This document shows, in pieces, positions 1 to 11,025 of a stretch of DNA of 43,669 nucleotides. A program made the translations under genes and the position numbers. The stretch is from Micractinium sp. NFX-FRZ (taxonomy: Eukaryota; Chlorophyta; Trebouxiophyceae; Chlorellales; Chlorellaceae): positions 3,765-47,433 of the forward strand of contig JAPTJF010000468.1 of the NCBI GenBank assembly GCA_029339195.1. Direction: 5' to 3'. A model generated the notes under the pieces. The model searched no databases. It was not told the origin of the DNA and saw only the letters and a list, made by a program, of their open reading frames with translations. Each line of letters starts with the position of its first letter. Within the stretch, counting starts at the first letter, position 1.

Positions 1-184
1 GGAGTGTGAGGATTGGGAGAGACAGGGCAGGGCAGTCCCCGATGGGTCGAGTGCACAGCGGCGGCGGTGCCCGCCCACCTCCCTGCCGGCCCTGCCCTCT
101 ACACAGCCCCCTACACTCTTTAACGGTACCCCTTTGCCTGTCCTTGCCCCTGTCCACGCCCTTGGACGCCACCCTGGAGTGTAG

Positions 185-354
185 ATGTTGTCAAGCAGGT
201 GAGGGCCTTTCCCTGGTGGCATGCTCGCCACCTGGCCTTAAGAGGAGTTCGGCCGCGCCGTCGTTTTGAACACCCACCCTGATCCTGCCCGCAGATCACG
301 TCGATCAGCATGGAGCCAGGGGTGGAGGTAGAAGTCACCATCGCCGACGTCTGA
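185..354 (+). CDS. 3' end of an unrecognised gene (partial, runs off the left edge)
   Basis: The last exon is 295-354, opened by a gcag acceptor and closed by TGA; it reads ITSISMEPGVEVEVTIADV. A 14-base micro-exon at 185-198, between a tag acceptor and a gtgagg donor, would add VVKQ in frame. The gtgagg at position 6 may end an earlier exon. The short acidic/beta-like tail is not enough to name a family. A TGTAA signal 230 bases past the stop supports a genuine 3' end. The micro-exon is the weakest part. The gene is convergent with RanBP1. Confidence 0.45.
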
Positions 355-584
355 ACACAGCTGTGGTGCAGACGTGGTGGTGCCGCCTGGGCGCTGAGCT
401 GGCACCAGGTTGGGGCTTGGCTGCCGCCGGCCTGCTGGCGTTGAGTTTGCTTCGGCGTGCGCCCTCAGCACATCTGTCGTTCAGGCCCTCTGATCGGCCC
501 AGCACAGCGCGGCAAGCTGGCAGCCTTGTGTGCATGTCCCAGCTGCATGTGCCGCTCAACTGGCGGCTGACAATAGCTGCACCT

Positions 585-589
585 TGTAA
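585..589 (+). terminator. TGTAA polyadenylation signal, left-edge gene
   Basis: TGTAA is the usual chlorophyte poly(A) signal. It lies about 230 bases after the stop at 352-354. Confidence 0.5.
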
Positions 590-723
590 CAGTGGTGAGA
601 CACCGATTACAATTTGTTGAAGGCCCAACCCATGCACACCGCAACACACGCCGTGCAGCACGCTCCGCCAGCCTCAGCTCAACTCTGCCTCCAACCATGA
701 GACCAAGTGATGGACGCACAGCT

Positions 724-728
724 TTACA
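724..728 (-). terminator. TGTAA polyadenylation signal, RanBP1
   Basis: Minus-strand TGTAA (TTACA on +) about 185 bases beyond the RanBP1 stop. A second minus-strand TGTAA at 607-611 is an alternative. Confidence 0.45.
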
Positions 729-909
729 GCAGCGGCCAACAAATCACGAGCAGAGCGGGGCAGGGGCAGGTGAAGGGTCCCATCTCTGCCGGCCAGCTCC
801 AGCCGCTGCTGCAGCCGCATGCGCCCCCGACAACTTGCAGCCACCCGAGGGGGGCTCCTAAACGGACATCCTAGGACTGGTGCAGTGTTCAGGCCTGACA
901 TCAATCACA

Positions 910-3900
910 TCACTCCGCCTTCTCCTCGGCTGCCGCGTCGTCAGTCACCGCCGCCTTCTTCTCCACCTCAGCCGCCAGCTCATCAGCCGCCTTGCTCTCC
1001 TCGCTCTGCAATGCAGTCAAAGTGAGCAACACGGACAAGGTGTGGAGTAGTGTATGTGCGTGAAACTGCGACCTCTTCAGTTTCTTTTCCACCTCGGCCG
1101 CCAGCTCATCAGCCGCTTCCACGCTTTGCACACGGACAGCACCCCATGCCGCCCTCTCGCGGGAAGAGGCAAACACCCCCAAGGGAGCAAACACCCAGCG
1201 CAACCACCCAGCCACCCAGACCCGGCACCCCGCCCACCCTCTCCACAAACCGACAGCAGGCACAGGCACCCAGCCGCCCAGCCCCCCACCCCCTGCCACA
1301 CACACACCCAACCCTTAACCAAAAACCACCTGCTCCACAAACTCGGGCGCCCCAATCAGCTCCTCCATCGCCTGGGCGGCCTCGTGGTATGCCGCCTGGA
1401 ACTGCTGCGCGCGCTCTGCAGGCAGGGAGGCGGATTTGGTTGTGGATTGGCCAGCATAGGCGCTGAGGGGAAGGTGGGCAGGCTGCCTGGAATGTGCGCA
1501 CATGCTCTGCAGTTTGTTGATGTATCGGGGGTTTGGGATAGAGGGATGAAAGGAGACGAGAGGTGAGCGTGAGGCCGCCTCAACCGCAGCAGGGTCGCTG
1601 TAGGCCTGCACTCCTCTCACGCCAGCGCCAGCTGTGCAAACAGCACGTGCACGGCGCACTCAGGTCAGGGCACGCAGCCCCCCGCCAAAGCAACGCCGCC
1701 CTGCCCGCAGCAGCTCGACAGCAGCCACCCACCGAGGCGCGCTGCTTCACATCAGGGCACAAGCAAATGCACGGCAGCGCCACCCACCGGGTGAGGCGAA
1801 GCGGATGCAGAACAGCTCCATGCGCTGGTTGCCGTCCGCAAAGTCGACGCAGCTCCACACCATGGACTTGTCGCTGCCGCCGTGCTCCTGCACCTTGGTG
1901 CCGGGCATGACTGCACGATGGGGCGGGAGGGGAGGGAGGGGTGAGACGAAAAGAGGAGTTGAAGGCAAGTTGGGGGTGATACTGCAGTGCTCCTGCACCT
2001 TGGTGCCAGGCATGACTGCAGGGGGGGCCGTTGGGTGGATGGGGCATTGAAGGTTGAGGGGGCAGGATGAGAGGAGAGCAAGGTGGGGGTGATACTGCCG
2101 TGGTGCTGCACCTTGGTACCAGGCATGACTGCAGCGGAACAGGAGGAGCGGTATAATGATTTGGAACGCAAGAGGGCAGGGTTGGCGTGTGATTGTGTCA
2201 TGCTCCTGCACCGTGGTGCCATGGATGACCGCACACGGTGGGGGAGGAGGGGTTCCAGATTGGAAGGGACAGTAACAGAGCAGAGCAAGGTGGGGTTGCG
2301 TTGCCCAGCATATGACTGCAGCGGGACTTGGGCAATCGTGATGGGTGATGCACGGAAACTGGGTGGAAAGGGCAGGGCAGTGCAACAGGGAGCCTGCTCC
2401 TGCGCTTTGAAGCCAGCATGGCTGCGGGGAGCAAGGGACGGAGCAGCACTGCGCGGAGGCAGGCGAGCATGCGGAGCAGGGGGAGATGCGGGGCAGGGTG
2501 AAGAAGGGAGCGGGGGCAGGCGTCAGCCATGCGGCCCACTCGATCGCGCCTACCCTTGCCCACCCCAGCACTACCCTCACCACCCTGGCCCCTGCTGCTG
2601 CGACCATTGGCTGCTGCCACGATTGGGCACCCCCTGAACACGAGCACACAGCACAGCACGCACTGACGTGGTTGCCGCCACCAACCGCTCCCACGACTGC
2701 CCCCCCCATGCACAGCACAGCCCACTCACTGATGTGGTTGCCGCGGATCTTGAGCGTCTTGTCCTGGCGCATGAGGAACCGGATCTTGTTGTTCTCCTGC
2801 AGCACGCGGGTCGGTGGGAGGGAGTACAGTCAGTGTGCACACAAGATGGAGGGCAAGGATAGTGGACAGTGACTGCCAGTTCCCTGCAGAGAGGGGAGGG
2901 GCAGCGCGGGAGGGACGGGAAGGAGCCGGTTCCCTGGTGTCTTGCTGGTGCAGAGGGGCGCCCAGAGCGTGACAGCAGCAGGCGGGCGTGCCAAGTGCAG
3001 GGTGCCAGCAAGCAGGCGCGGTGTGTGACGAGCAGCACAGTTGCTGGCGCTGCGCTACGCTGCAGCCAGGCAGTCACGCCTGCCTGCCCTGCCTGCCCGC
3101 CCTTCTGCCTGCCTCCCTCCCCTGCCTGCCCCGCCCTTCTGCCTGCCTGCAAACAGGGCTGCAGCCAGCCGCACACACCGCAGCTTGCCTTAGTACACAG
3201 CCATCTGCCCACATCACACAGCCTCAACCCAGCATCCGGCCACCCAGCAGTCACCGCCTGCAGACACGCCCCGCCTTGTGGTGCAAGATGCAACCCAGCC
3301 TGGCTACTCGCACAGACTCCACCCATACCAACCATAGCACCCCAACCTGAACGCCACCCACAGCCGCCCCACCTTGTGGCGCAGGATGCGTCCCTGCCCC
3401 ACGCCGCGCTCCTTCCACTCCCCAGCATCGTTGTCATACCGGTACAGCTTGCACTTGCTGCATGCCAGCAGGGGAGCAGGAGCAACTTAGGTTTAGGTTT
3501 GAATTGGGATAAATAGGTGGACAGCTGCCAAGTCGTAGCGGTACAGGCAAAACTAGGTAGAGATGTTGGATAGAGGCAAGGTACAGGGGATAGGGGGACA
3601 GCAGGCCAGAGGCGGGGTTGGCACAAGCATCTGCCTCCCAACACCAGCTGCCTCCAAGCACTGCGCCCATGACATCCATGCTGCATTCTGCTCAGGTGAC
3701 ATCCCAAACATAAACTGCTTGCTCGTGCACATAACTTCTCTCCATTACCCCAATACACAGTGCAGGCGCTGTCCCGCACAACACGTTCCTCACGCCGCGC
3801 CCCCTCTGCCCATTCGACCCTCCCTGCCGCGTCCATCTGCGCCTCCACTTCCCCTCCCCCCACACACGCAACACTGCAGTGAGAACAGAACCACACCACA

Positions 3901-4534
3901 AGCACTCAAAAGTAAGGCACCCCCCCATACGGGCACTCACGCGTCAAACAGCGCCTCCTCGTCCTCCTCCCCGGTGGACACCTCAACCTCCTCTAGCTGC
4001 ACCACAGGCTGGAACTCGGCCTTGCACTCCTCCTCAGGCCCCGCCTCCTCCTCGCCAGCACCCGCGTCAGCACCCGCGTCGTCGCCGCCCGCTGCGGCGG
4101 CAGCGGCGGGGGAGCCGCCCGCAGCCGCCACGCCGCTGAACCCGCCAAAACCGGTGCCTCCAAAGGTGGACGAGGCGCCAAAGATGGGGGTGGGGGAGGC
4201 GGGCTGCTGGGCAGGAAGGCACGCAGGGCAGCATTGTGAGCGGGAGGCGGGCATTGACCGGCGCGGCCCACAGCGTCGGCGCCAGACCGGGCGGCGGCGG
4301 GTGAGTCCCCCGGCTCGTCCCCCCAGGCTGGGCCCGCTACACACAGCGCCTTTGATTGCTGCGAAGCTTCCTGGGGGCACCTGGCCAGGTCTAGCGACCG
4401 CAGTGGCCCGGCAAGTTGAAGTGATGAGGGCGGGGTGCATGGCGGAAGGCGGCGCTCGGGGACCGATGCATGGCGCTCACCTTGGCCTCCTCAGCCGCCG
4501 GCACCTCAGCGGGCTTGCTGTCCTCGGCGCTCAT
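910..4534 (-). CDS. RANBP1: Ran-binding protein 1 (RanBD family) with FG-rich N-terminus
   Basis: Ran-GTP-binding co-factor that helps RanGAP release Ran from export complexes at the cytoplasmic face of the nuclear pore (family knowledge). Seven exons keep one frame: 4481-4534, 3941-4206, 3373-3457, 2730-2796, 1788-1910, 1330-1415, 910-1005, giving 258 residues. The Ran-binding domain spans about 85-205: the [13 protein letters not shown] lead-in, [34 protein letters not shown], and [20 protein letters not shown], all close to plant RanBP1. Residues 25-43 hold FG motifs (F27G, F33G, F38G), unusual for RanBP1 and more like NUP50/RanBP2-type RanBD proteins. The tail is Ala/Glu/Lys-rich. A nearly duplicated tail segment (1093-1115) could be a cassette exon. 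Intron 4 contains repeated copies of the start of exon 5. The gene shares a promoter interval with CLUAP1. Confidence 0.93.
1093..1115 (-). other. Candidate cassette exon, copy of the RanBP1 terminal exon
   Basis: On the minus strand a gtggaag acceptor and a GAG/gtgg donor bracket 23 bases encoding the same ADELAAE block as the terminal exon. It joins in frame only if exon 6 uses the later donor at 1319-1318 (ending at 1320). The product would be 11 residues longer. It may equally be a decayed exon duplicate. Confidence 0.35.
1886..2430 (-). repeat. Array of RanBP1 exon-5 edge copies inside intron 4
   Basis: The genuine exon 5 start (ctgcag, then [10 protein letters not shown]) is followed upstream in the intron by progressively decayed copies at about 1990-2022, 2103-2133, 2202-2235 and 2396-2430, with a remnant at 2311-2321. 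Spacing is about 95-112 bases. Several copies keep the ctgcag acceptor and the encoded MPGTKVQEH. The minus frame stays open across much of the array. Confidence 0.8.
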
Positions 4535-4746
4535 GCTGCTTGGCTGTCTGATCGCGGGGCGCGGCTTCCTGTCCCGTGTCCAGGCAATGCGCGGCGATCT
4601 GTGGCGACTGTTTAGGGCACCAGGAGCCGAGAGCAGCCTTGATCGGGCATGCTGTGCGGCCGTGCTGGGCAGCCCGCGACGCACGGCTGGGCCTCCCAAG
4701 CCCCTGCTGTCGCGGGCGACATGCTCAATTGGATCTAGGTTTCACC
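4535..4746. promoter_or_regulatory. Shared divergent promoter interval, RanBP1 / CLUAP1
   Basis: The two start codons face away from each other with 212 bases between them, so both core promoters and 5' UTRs must lie here. No TATA box is evident. Confidence 0.6.
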
Positions 4747-7454
4747 ATGTCGCGAGGGGACGAGGTTTCGGGTGAGGCACACGCAACCGCATGATTGACC
4801 CTCCAGGCACTGCGCCTCCCTGCGGGCTGCACTCACTGTCATCTGCGTTTTGCGTGCAGGTATGGTGTCGGAGCTGACGGCTCTGGGCTACCCGTCACCC
4901 CAGCCGCCCCCACTGGGGCAGCAGCAAACGTTTGACTGGGTGGCCGACTGTTTGCTGTGGCTCTGTCAGAGGTGAGCAGCCCTGGGGTGTAACTAGCAAC
5001 CGAGCAGCTCAAGGGGATGCCAGGCGGAGGCCGCAGCAAGGGCGCAAGTCGCTGCCGCCGCTGCCGCCGCCGACATACCGTCCTCTGCCGCTGGTGGTGT
5101 GCAGGTCGGCACCTGGCCTGGCGGCTCCGCCACGCGATTATGGCAGCGAGGCGGCGCGCGTGGCCTTCCTGTCGACGCTGGGGGCACGGTTCTATGAGCA
5201 GACACGCCTGCGCCTCAACCTCAGACGGCTGTACCGCGCCGGCGGCAGCGCCGCGCGCGAGCTGCACCGCCTGGCAGCTGCGCTGCGCGCCGCCGAGCAG
5301 GCAGTGGCTGCCATGCCGCCACCTGCACCACCAGCAGCTGCCCCGCCAAATGCTGCTGCCCTGCGGCGGCACATGGACGCGGGGCTGGCGGCGGCAAAGA
5401 AGCAGGCGGCGCAGCTTGAGCAGGCTGTGGCGGCGGCGGGGCAGGAGGTGCAGGTGCTAGAAGGTGGGTGCTGCTGGTGGGTTCAGTTGACATTTGTAAG
5501 GCAGGGGCTGAGGAGGCAGGGGCTGCAACCTCCAGCAACGAGGTGCATCCATTCACGGATGCCAAGCCTGCGTCACTGTGCCCGTCATGCCCGCCCCATG
5601 CTGTTGAACCCCCATTCTCTGGCTGTTGCCGCGCCCTGCATGGCCCACCAGCCTGGCATCCTCCTCACCCCTTGCCTTGCACTCACTCGTTGCCCCCACT
5701 TGTTCTGTGGATTCAGGCCGTGTGGAGAAGCGGCATGTAGAGCTGGACAGGCTGGACCGCCGCCTGGACTCGCTGCAGGTGAGGCTGGCGGTAACAAGGG
5801 GGTCCGGATACCCTTTCTTGCTTGCAGACCTTGCCTGCTTGCGTTCCCTGCCTGCTTGCAGCAAGCAGTGGCCCCCTGCACACAATGTTTCACACCCCTT
5901 GCTGCTGGGCTCCTATGCCGCTGTGCAGGCCGTGAAGCCGGCCCACTCTGGGGAGATTGAGGCGCTGGAGGCGGAGCTGGGGGGGCTGTACCAGCAGTAC
6001 CTGCACAAGTGAGGGGGCTGGGGGGGGCATAGGGGCCTGGGGGCGCCGTACCAGCAGTGACTTGCATAGGTGCACGAGTGGCAGGGGAGGAGCAGGATTG
6101 GGGTGTGCGGGCGGTCCCGCCAGATGCTGGCAGGCTCAAGCGAGGGCGTGGCGTGCAGGGGTGTGCAAGGGTGTATGGAACACATGTAGGTGCGCTGCCA
6201 GCCCATGCAAATGCCCGCTGCAATCCCTGCCCCATCCGCCCGGCCCAAACCCCTGAACCTGCAAAGCGCACAAGTCGCAGTCAACCATCCCAGCATGCAA
6301 CTACCCACACAGGTTCCGCAACTTGGAGTATCTGGAGGGCGTGCTGGACAAGTATGGGGCGGCACGGCAGGCGGAGGCGGAGGAGGCAGACAGGCGCGCT
6401 GGGGTTGGGCGGGCGGGGCACGGCAGGGTTGGCACAGGTGGCTGGCTGAGGTGTGCTTGGCAGTGCGTCGGTGCACGTTGGCACGGCGGAGGTGCAGCCG
6501 TGCCCCCAGTGCGCAAATGCACCCTGTGTGAGAGGCTGCTTGTCTGGAACAATGCCATCTGTGGTGTCCCAGTGGGCAGGCCTCCCCACCCCACCCTGCT
6601 GCTTGCCGTCTGCTCTGCCCCGCCCACTTTCCCCCCGCCATACAACCCCAACCCGCCCCACTGCAGGCAGCTGCGTCGCATCCAGCGCCAGGTGGCAGCG
6701 GAAGAGCTGCGCCTGCTTCAGGTAAAGACCAGAGGCAGAGGGCACTTTGACAGGCTGTCAAGACCGCATCACCACTTACTACACTTACCCCGCCTGCATG
6801 ACGGCCCTAAGCTCTAATTCGATGCAATCAACCTCATGTTTGAAATGCTTCATTCGAAGTTCTGGCCCTGCCTTGCCCCTCCCGCTGCAGGGCAGCGGCA
6901 ACCTGTCGGGCGCGGCTGCCGTTGCATTGGGCCCGCTGGACAGCGACGACAGCGAGGCAGAGCTGCAGGCGGGCGGGTGGGGGAAGAAAGCACTGCCGCG
7001 GCTGGCGCTGGGGGCGCTGGGCAGCGGCAGTGGTGCCACGGCCGCGGCGGCGGCTGCTCTGGACCTGCTTCCAGAGGAGGACAGCTCGGGGAGTGCAGGG
7101 GCCACAGGCGGTACCACCGGACGCAGCAGGCTCAGCATGGCCAGCTCCATGCCGGACACGGCCGGGGATGCATCCCCTGCAGCCGCATCAGAGGGGCGTG
7201 TGTCGTTCGGCAGCGCCAGCCTGATCCCTGCCCACCGCGGCAGCGCGGGCACAGCGGGCCCAGGCGGCGCCGCTGCTGCTGGCGGCGCGCCTCGCCCCGG
7301 CAGCGCGCGCCGCACCACCGGCAGCGCCAACGCCCTGCTGCGCAAGGGCGGGCCAGGTGCCGGCGGCAGTGGCGGCGCTGACGTGTTGGTGGTGGACAGC
7401 GGCGTGCGGCGGTCGAGCCTGCATGATGTGGGCCTTGGCGGCAACGACTTTTGA
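4747..7454 (+). CDS. CLUAP1: CLUAP1 / IFT38 (intraflagellar transport complex B subunit)
   Basis: IFT-B peripheral subunit (Chlamydomonas FAP22, worm DYF-3) needed for cilium assembly. Eight exons: 4747-4771, 4860-4971, 5105-5463, 5717-5778, 5929-6008, 6313-6393, 6667-6721, 6891-7454, giving 445 residues (human 413). The N-terminal calponin-homology-like domain shows the family hallmarks: MVSELTALGYP, FDWVADCLLWLCQR and the FYEQTRLRLNLRRLYRAGGSA block. A coiled coil follows (about 120-260), with GLYQQYLHKFRNLEYLEG. The C-terminus is Gly/Ala/Ser-rich with an acidic DSDDSEAE patch, in place of the acidic tail of animal proteins. Exon 6 appears to use a GC donor (AG/gcgcgc), the least certain junction. 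A decayed copy of the exon 5 donor edge lies at 6040-6075. Confidence 0.9.
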
Positions 7455-7564
7455 GGCGGGCTGGGTTGGGTGCAGGCGGCATACAATTATGTGCCCCCCC
7501 CCGCCTGCGCTGCCAAAACCTGAGAGAGTCAGGACGCCAGCACAATTCACATATAATGGAGGAT

Positions 7565-7569
7565 TTACA
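7565..7569 (-). terminator. TGTAA polyadenylation signal, SPT2 gene
   Basis: This is the only minus-strand TGTAA I find in the 470 bases after the SPT2 stop. It lies inside the CLUAP1 3' UTR. Confidence 0.45.
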
Positions 7570-7584
7570 TGTGCTGCTGGCTGT

Positions 7585-7589
7585 TGTAA
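7585..7589 (+). terminator. TGTAA polyadenylation signal, CLUAP1
   Basis: Lies about 130 bases past the CLUAP1 stop, a typical green-algal position. Confidence 0.6.
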
Positions 7590-8032
7590 TGGTTGGCAGC
7601 ACGCAATGTGATTTGAGAGCGCAGTGGGACGGATAGGCAGTGCAGAGGGCGGGATCGGGGACATCAAATGAAGAGCGTACGGACAGAGGCAACACAACAC
7701 AACGAAAATATTCCTGCTGGGTGCGTGCACAGGCCGCCTCATGCCCTCAGTTCCCCCAGGCAGCAAAGCTGCGGGCTGGCAGGCAGACTTGTAGGCTGAA
7801 GCTGTGGGTGGAAGGCTGAGGGGCAGAATGCAGAGCTGCAACCAGGCTGATACAGTACTGCTACTGCACAACCCTGAGGCCCCCACTTTCATGCGGGTGG
7901 CAGAGGGCACGCCGCTAGGATGGCTACACCTAAACCTAGACTAAATGAACAAGCCGGGTAGTGGCTGTGGCCAGCGCCTGCCACGGTGGTGGGCTGGCAC
8001 AGCAGTCGGTACAGGGCGGTGCAGCCAGCCCC

Positions 8033-10604
8033 TCAGTCGGACGCGCCGTCGTCCACAAATGCGGCCACCCCCGTCTTGCGCGACCGCTTGCGCTCCCGCT
8101 TGGCGGCCTCCCGCAGCGCCTCCGCCTCCGCCTCGCTGCAGGGTGGGGGGCAGGTGCCAGGGAGGGGTGCGTACATGGATTGACAAGGGGATGGATTGGG
8201 AGGTGTGCAAGACAGCAGGCCGGCTGCTTCACTGCAGGACACAGACGGCAGGCAGGTGGGTGGAGTGCATGCGCGCTGCAAAGATGGGTCAAGCGCCGCT
8301 GCCCCGCCTGCACTTGCCCCACCCCTGCCCCCGCCACCCACCCTGCAACAGCCCCGCTCACCGCTCGTCCTCGTCGCGCGCGATGCGTGCCGCCCGCCGC
8401 TCCTCCACCTGTATCTGTGTGTACCCGGCCTCCATGCCGCGGTCGCCCAGCTTGTCAATTTCGCGGAACTTGGAGGGGTCGTAGCTGCAGGGACGCAACC
8501 AGTGGGGAACGGTTGTGACACAGACATGGTTGTGGTTGGTGGTTCACTGTGTGCAGTCCCGGCTCACACAAGCTCCTGCCTGGCAGCATGCCAACCTCCC
8601 AAACGCTGAGGGGATCGTTGCTGCAGGAAACCAGAAGTTAGCCAGGCAGAGCAAAGGGGCGGAAGGAAGGAAAGAGGCGACCTGCATGCCTCGACACGCT
8701 GCACACAAATCTGCAACCTGCCACCTGCTAGGCCCTGTCCCACACCCCCTCTCCATCACACACCCTCCCAAGCACCAATCACGGCACTAACCCGCCGGTG
8801 GCCTCGCGCAGCGCAGTCCTCCAGTCCTCCTCGCCGCCGCCAGCATCCGAATCCCACCCCTCGCCGTCGTCATCGCTGGCAATGAACGAGTCCAGGTCGC
8901 CTCCAGAGTCCATGGACAGCCTGCAGCCAGACAGCGGCAGTTGCGGTGCACTGAGGCGACACGGCCAGGCTTTTGTTGATGATGCAACATGTTGTGGATG
9001 CAACATCTGCATCCCCCAGGGTCGCTCCAAGACTCCAGCCCGTGGGCACCAAGGAGGCTAAGCACAGTTGGAGGGGGCGCGGGTCCCAGGCATGTGTGGG
9101 GTGTGGGCAGCAGCGGCGGTTTCGAGGTGCTGGGGTGGCTGCAGGGAAGCGGCTGTTGGTGCCGGGCTAGCAGCACGCTGGTGGCACGGCCCCTGTCCTG
9201 AACCTGCTGTCCAAGTGGGCATGCCCGCTCAGCTTCCCTGGCGCCACCCTCCGCACCTGCGCTTGTTGTACTGCATGCGCGCCTCCAGGGCCGCTGGCGG
9301 CTGGTGCCCGCCGTAGAACGAGCCCCGAACTTGAGGCTTGCCCCGCCCGCCGGCTCCTGCTCCTGCCGCCCGCGCGTGCTGCTGCTGCAGCCGTCGTGGC
9401 GCTCCCGCCCCCGTCACAGGCCGCTGCGCTTTCGTGACGCTGCCTGGGCTGCCGCCTGTGCCCATGCCTGGGCGCCCGCTGCTGCCGCCGCCGGCTCCGG
9501 CACGCATGGCTGCCAGTCCAGCGCCGCCGGCGCCTCCCGCTGCCCCACCTCGCGCCTGCCCTGGCGCCCGGCTCACCAGCTGCAACGTCTGCATGCCGGC
9601 CGCCGTGCGGTACTGCTTATTTGTCATGACCGATTTGGCGCCAGCTGCCTCTCGCGCAGCACGCGCAGCAGCGGCTGCGCCGGCCGCGGCGCCCCCGCCG
9701 CCCCCCGCCGTGCCGCTGAACGTGGGCGAGCCGACGCCCGCTGCGCCTGCTGTGCCCGCTGGGCGCCCGCTGTGGTTGGCCACCATCTCTCCCACACGCT
9801 GTTTCAGTGCATCGCTGGCCATCTGCTTGCGCCCTTTGCCCACGGCAGTGACCTCCTGAGCCATCCCCCGAGCTGCGGTGGCCATGCGCCCGCCGCCGCC
9901 GCCTGCTGCCCTCTTCACCGTCACCTTCTGCCGGGCCTGCGAGCCCCCAGCTGCTGGGCCGGGCGAGGGGCTGATGCTGCGGTACCGCTCACGCTGCTGC
10001 GCCTGCTGCTGCTGCTGCTGTTGCCGCGGGCCCGCCGCCGTCTGCTGCTGCCGTGCGGCGCCACTGGCACCATGCCGCGGCGGCGGCGGCGGGGCTGCAC
10101 CATCATCGTCTAGCCCACTGAAATCCCGCCGCTGCTTGATCTTCTGGCGCCGCTCGTGCTCAGGATTGGGCTGCGGCGGCGCCGCTTGCTGCTTCTGCCG
10201 CGGCGCGCCCGGCTTGCTGCCGCCCCTGACGCCGCCGCCACCACCACCGCCGCCCTTGCCGGCCTTGCCTCCCGGCGCCGGCTCTGCTGGCTGCTGTTTC
10301 ACAAAAGCCTGCCAGCCTGGGGCCTTGGCCTGCTCTCTGGTGGAGATGGGTCCGCCAAAAAACGACTCGCGGCTGCAGGGGTGGTTTGAGGAGCAGGCAG
10401 AGCAGAGCAAGAGCCGTCAGCGCCGGCGGCAGGCGGCAGGCAGCAGTCCCAAGGTGCGGACGATAAGGGCAGCGGGCTTGCGCCATTTCACTGCATAATG
10501 TCGTGGCGCATGCACGCCCCCGCACAGGCCGGCCCGCTCCTTCAAAACAGGCGCACTCACGCGGCGAGTCGGCTGCGGGCCGCCCCGACATCAATGGAGC
10601 TCAT
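8033..10604 (-). CDS. SPT2: SPT2-domain chromatin protein (histone H3-H4 chaperone)
   Basis: SPT2/SPTY2D1 proteins bind H3-H4 tetramers during transcription. Five exons: 10561-10604, 9257-10372, 8792-8920, 8362-8484, 8033-8135, giving 504 residues in one frame. The N-terminal 15-390 region is low complexity (poly-Gly, a glutamine run near 10000-10025, Pro/Ala tracts) with a basic KIKQRRDFSGLDDD patch. An acidic exon (388-430: GGDLDSFIASDDD, GGGEEDW) leads into the family's C-terminal box: GYDPSKFREIDKLGDRGMEAG, then QIQVEERRAARIARDEDE (about 430-471), ending in a basic KRERKRSRK tail. The box is the diagnostic part; the rest cannot be compared. A decayed copy of the exon 4 acceptor edge sits at 8596-8632. 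It is head-to-head with Ku80. Confidence 0.88.
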
Positions 10605-11025
10605 GCCGCTTTTTAGATGCTTGAAATGACTTTGTAACAAGCTGAAAGCCTAGCAAGCGCGCATGGCGCTGCTCTGACCCGCGACTCGAGGCAGAGCCCT
10701 TGTGGAGACCAGGCGGTGCCACCTGAATATGAAGATGAAGTGATGGTATCTGGGATGGCCTCTGGCAATGCTGAAACCCTGCCGTGAGGCCTGCGACTGC
10801 AGCAGGCACCGCAGGGGCGCGAAGTTCTTGTTGCATTGTCTCGGCACGCTGCAGCTGTGCCTACACACAATCCCCGGCATCCATAGGCTGTGTTGCCAGA
10901 TACGGGCTATCAACCAGCACTCAAGTTTACAACCGATCAGGAAGGATTTCCCGCCTCTCGCCCGGTCTGGGCGCCTGCCAATCAAGTGATCTGCGGCCCG
11001 GCACAGGCCCGCGAGCCGGGGCGAC
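10605..11025. promoter_or_regulatory. Shared divergent promoter interval, SPT2 / Ku80
   Basis: There are 421 bases between opposed start codons. No coding exon and no obvious TATA box are seen; both 5' UTRs must begin here. Confidence 0.55.

Larger units (their letters stand above)
355..909. other. Tail-to-tail 3' UTR interval
   Basis: This interval lies between two convergent stop codons. I see no convincing coding exon. It holds TGTAA on the + strand at 585-589 and, on the minus strand, TGTAA at 724-728 and 607-611. These would end the left-edge gene and RanBP1 respectively. Confidence 0.5.
7455..8032. other. Tail-to-tail interval between CLUAP1 and SPT2 gene
   Basis: No coding exon is seen. 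It carries a + strand TGTAA at 7585-7589 and a minus-strand TGTAA at 7565-7569, so the two transcripts should overlap by a few tens of bases. Confidence 0.5.

Noticed and set aside
1747..2805. 352-codon open frame on the minus strand
   Set aside because: It runs through RanBP1 exons 4-5 and the intron between. It stays open because of repeated exon-edge copies, not as an independent gene.
2577..3905. 442-codon open frame on the minus strand
   Set aside because: It crosses two real RanBP1 exons in the wrong frame and has no domain-like sequence; stops are rare because of GC richness.
9304..10498. Long + strand frames opposite SPT2 exon 2
   Set aside because: They are mirror frames of the low-complexity Gly/Ala/Gln/Pro exon. 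The minus frame joins cleanly to SPT2-box exons.
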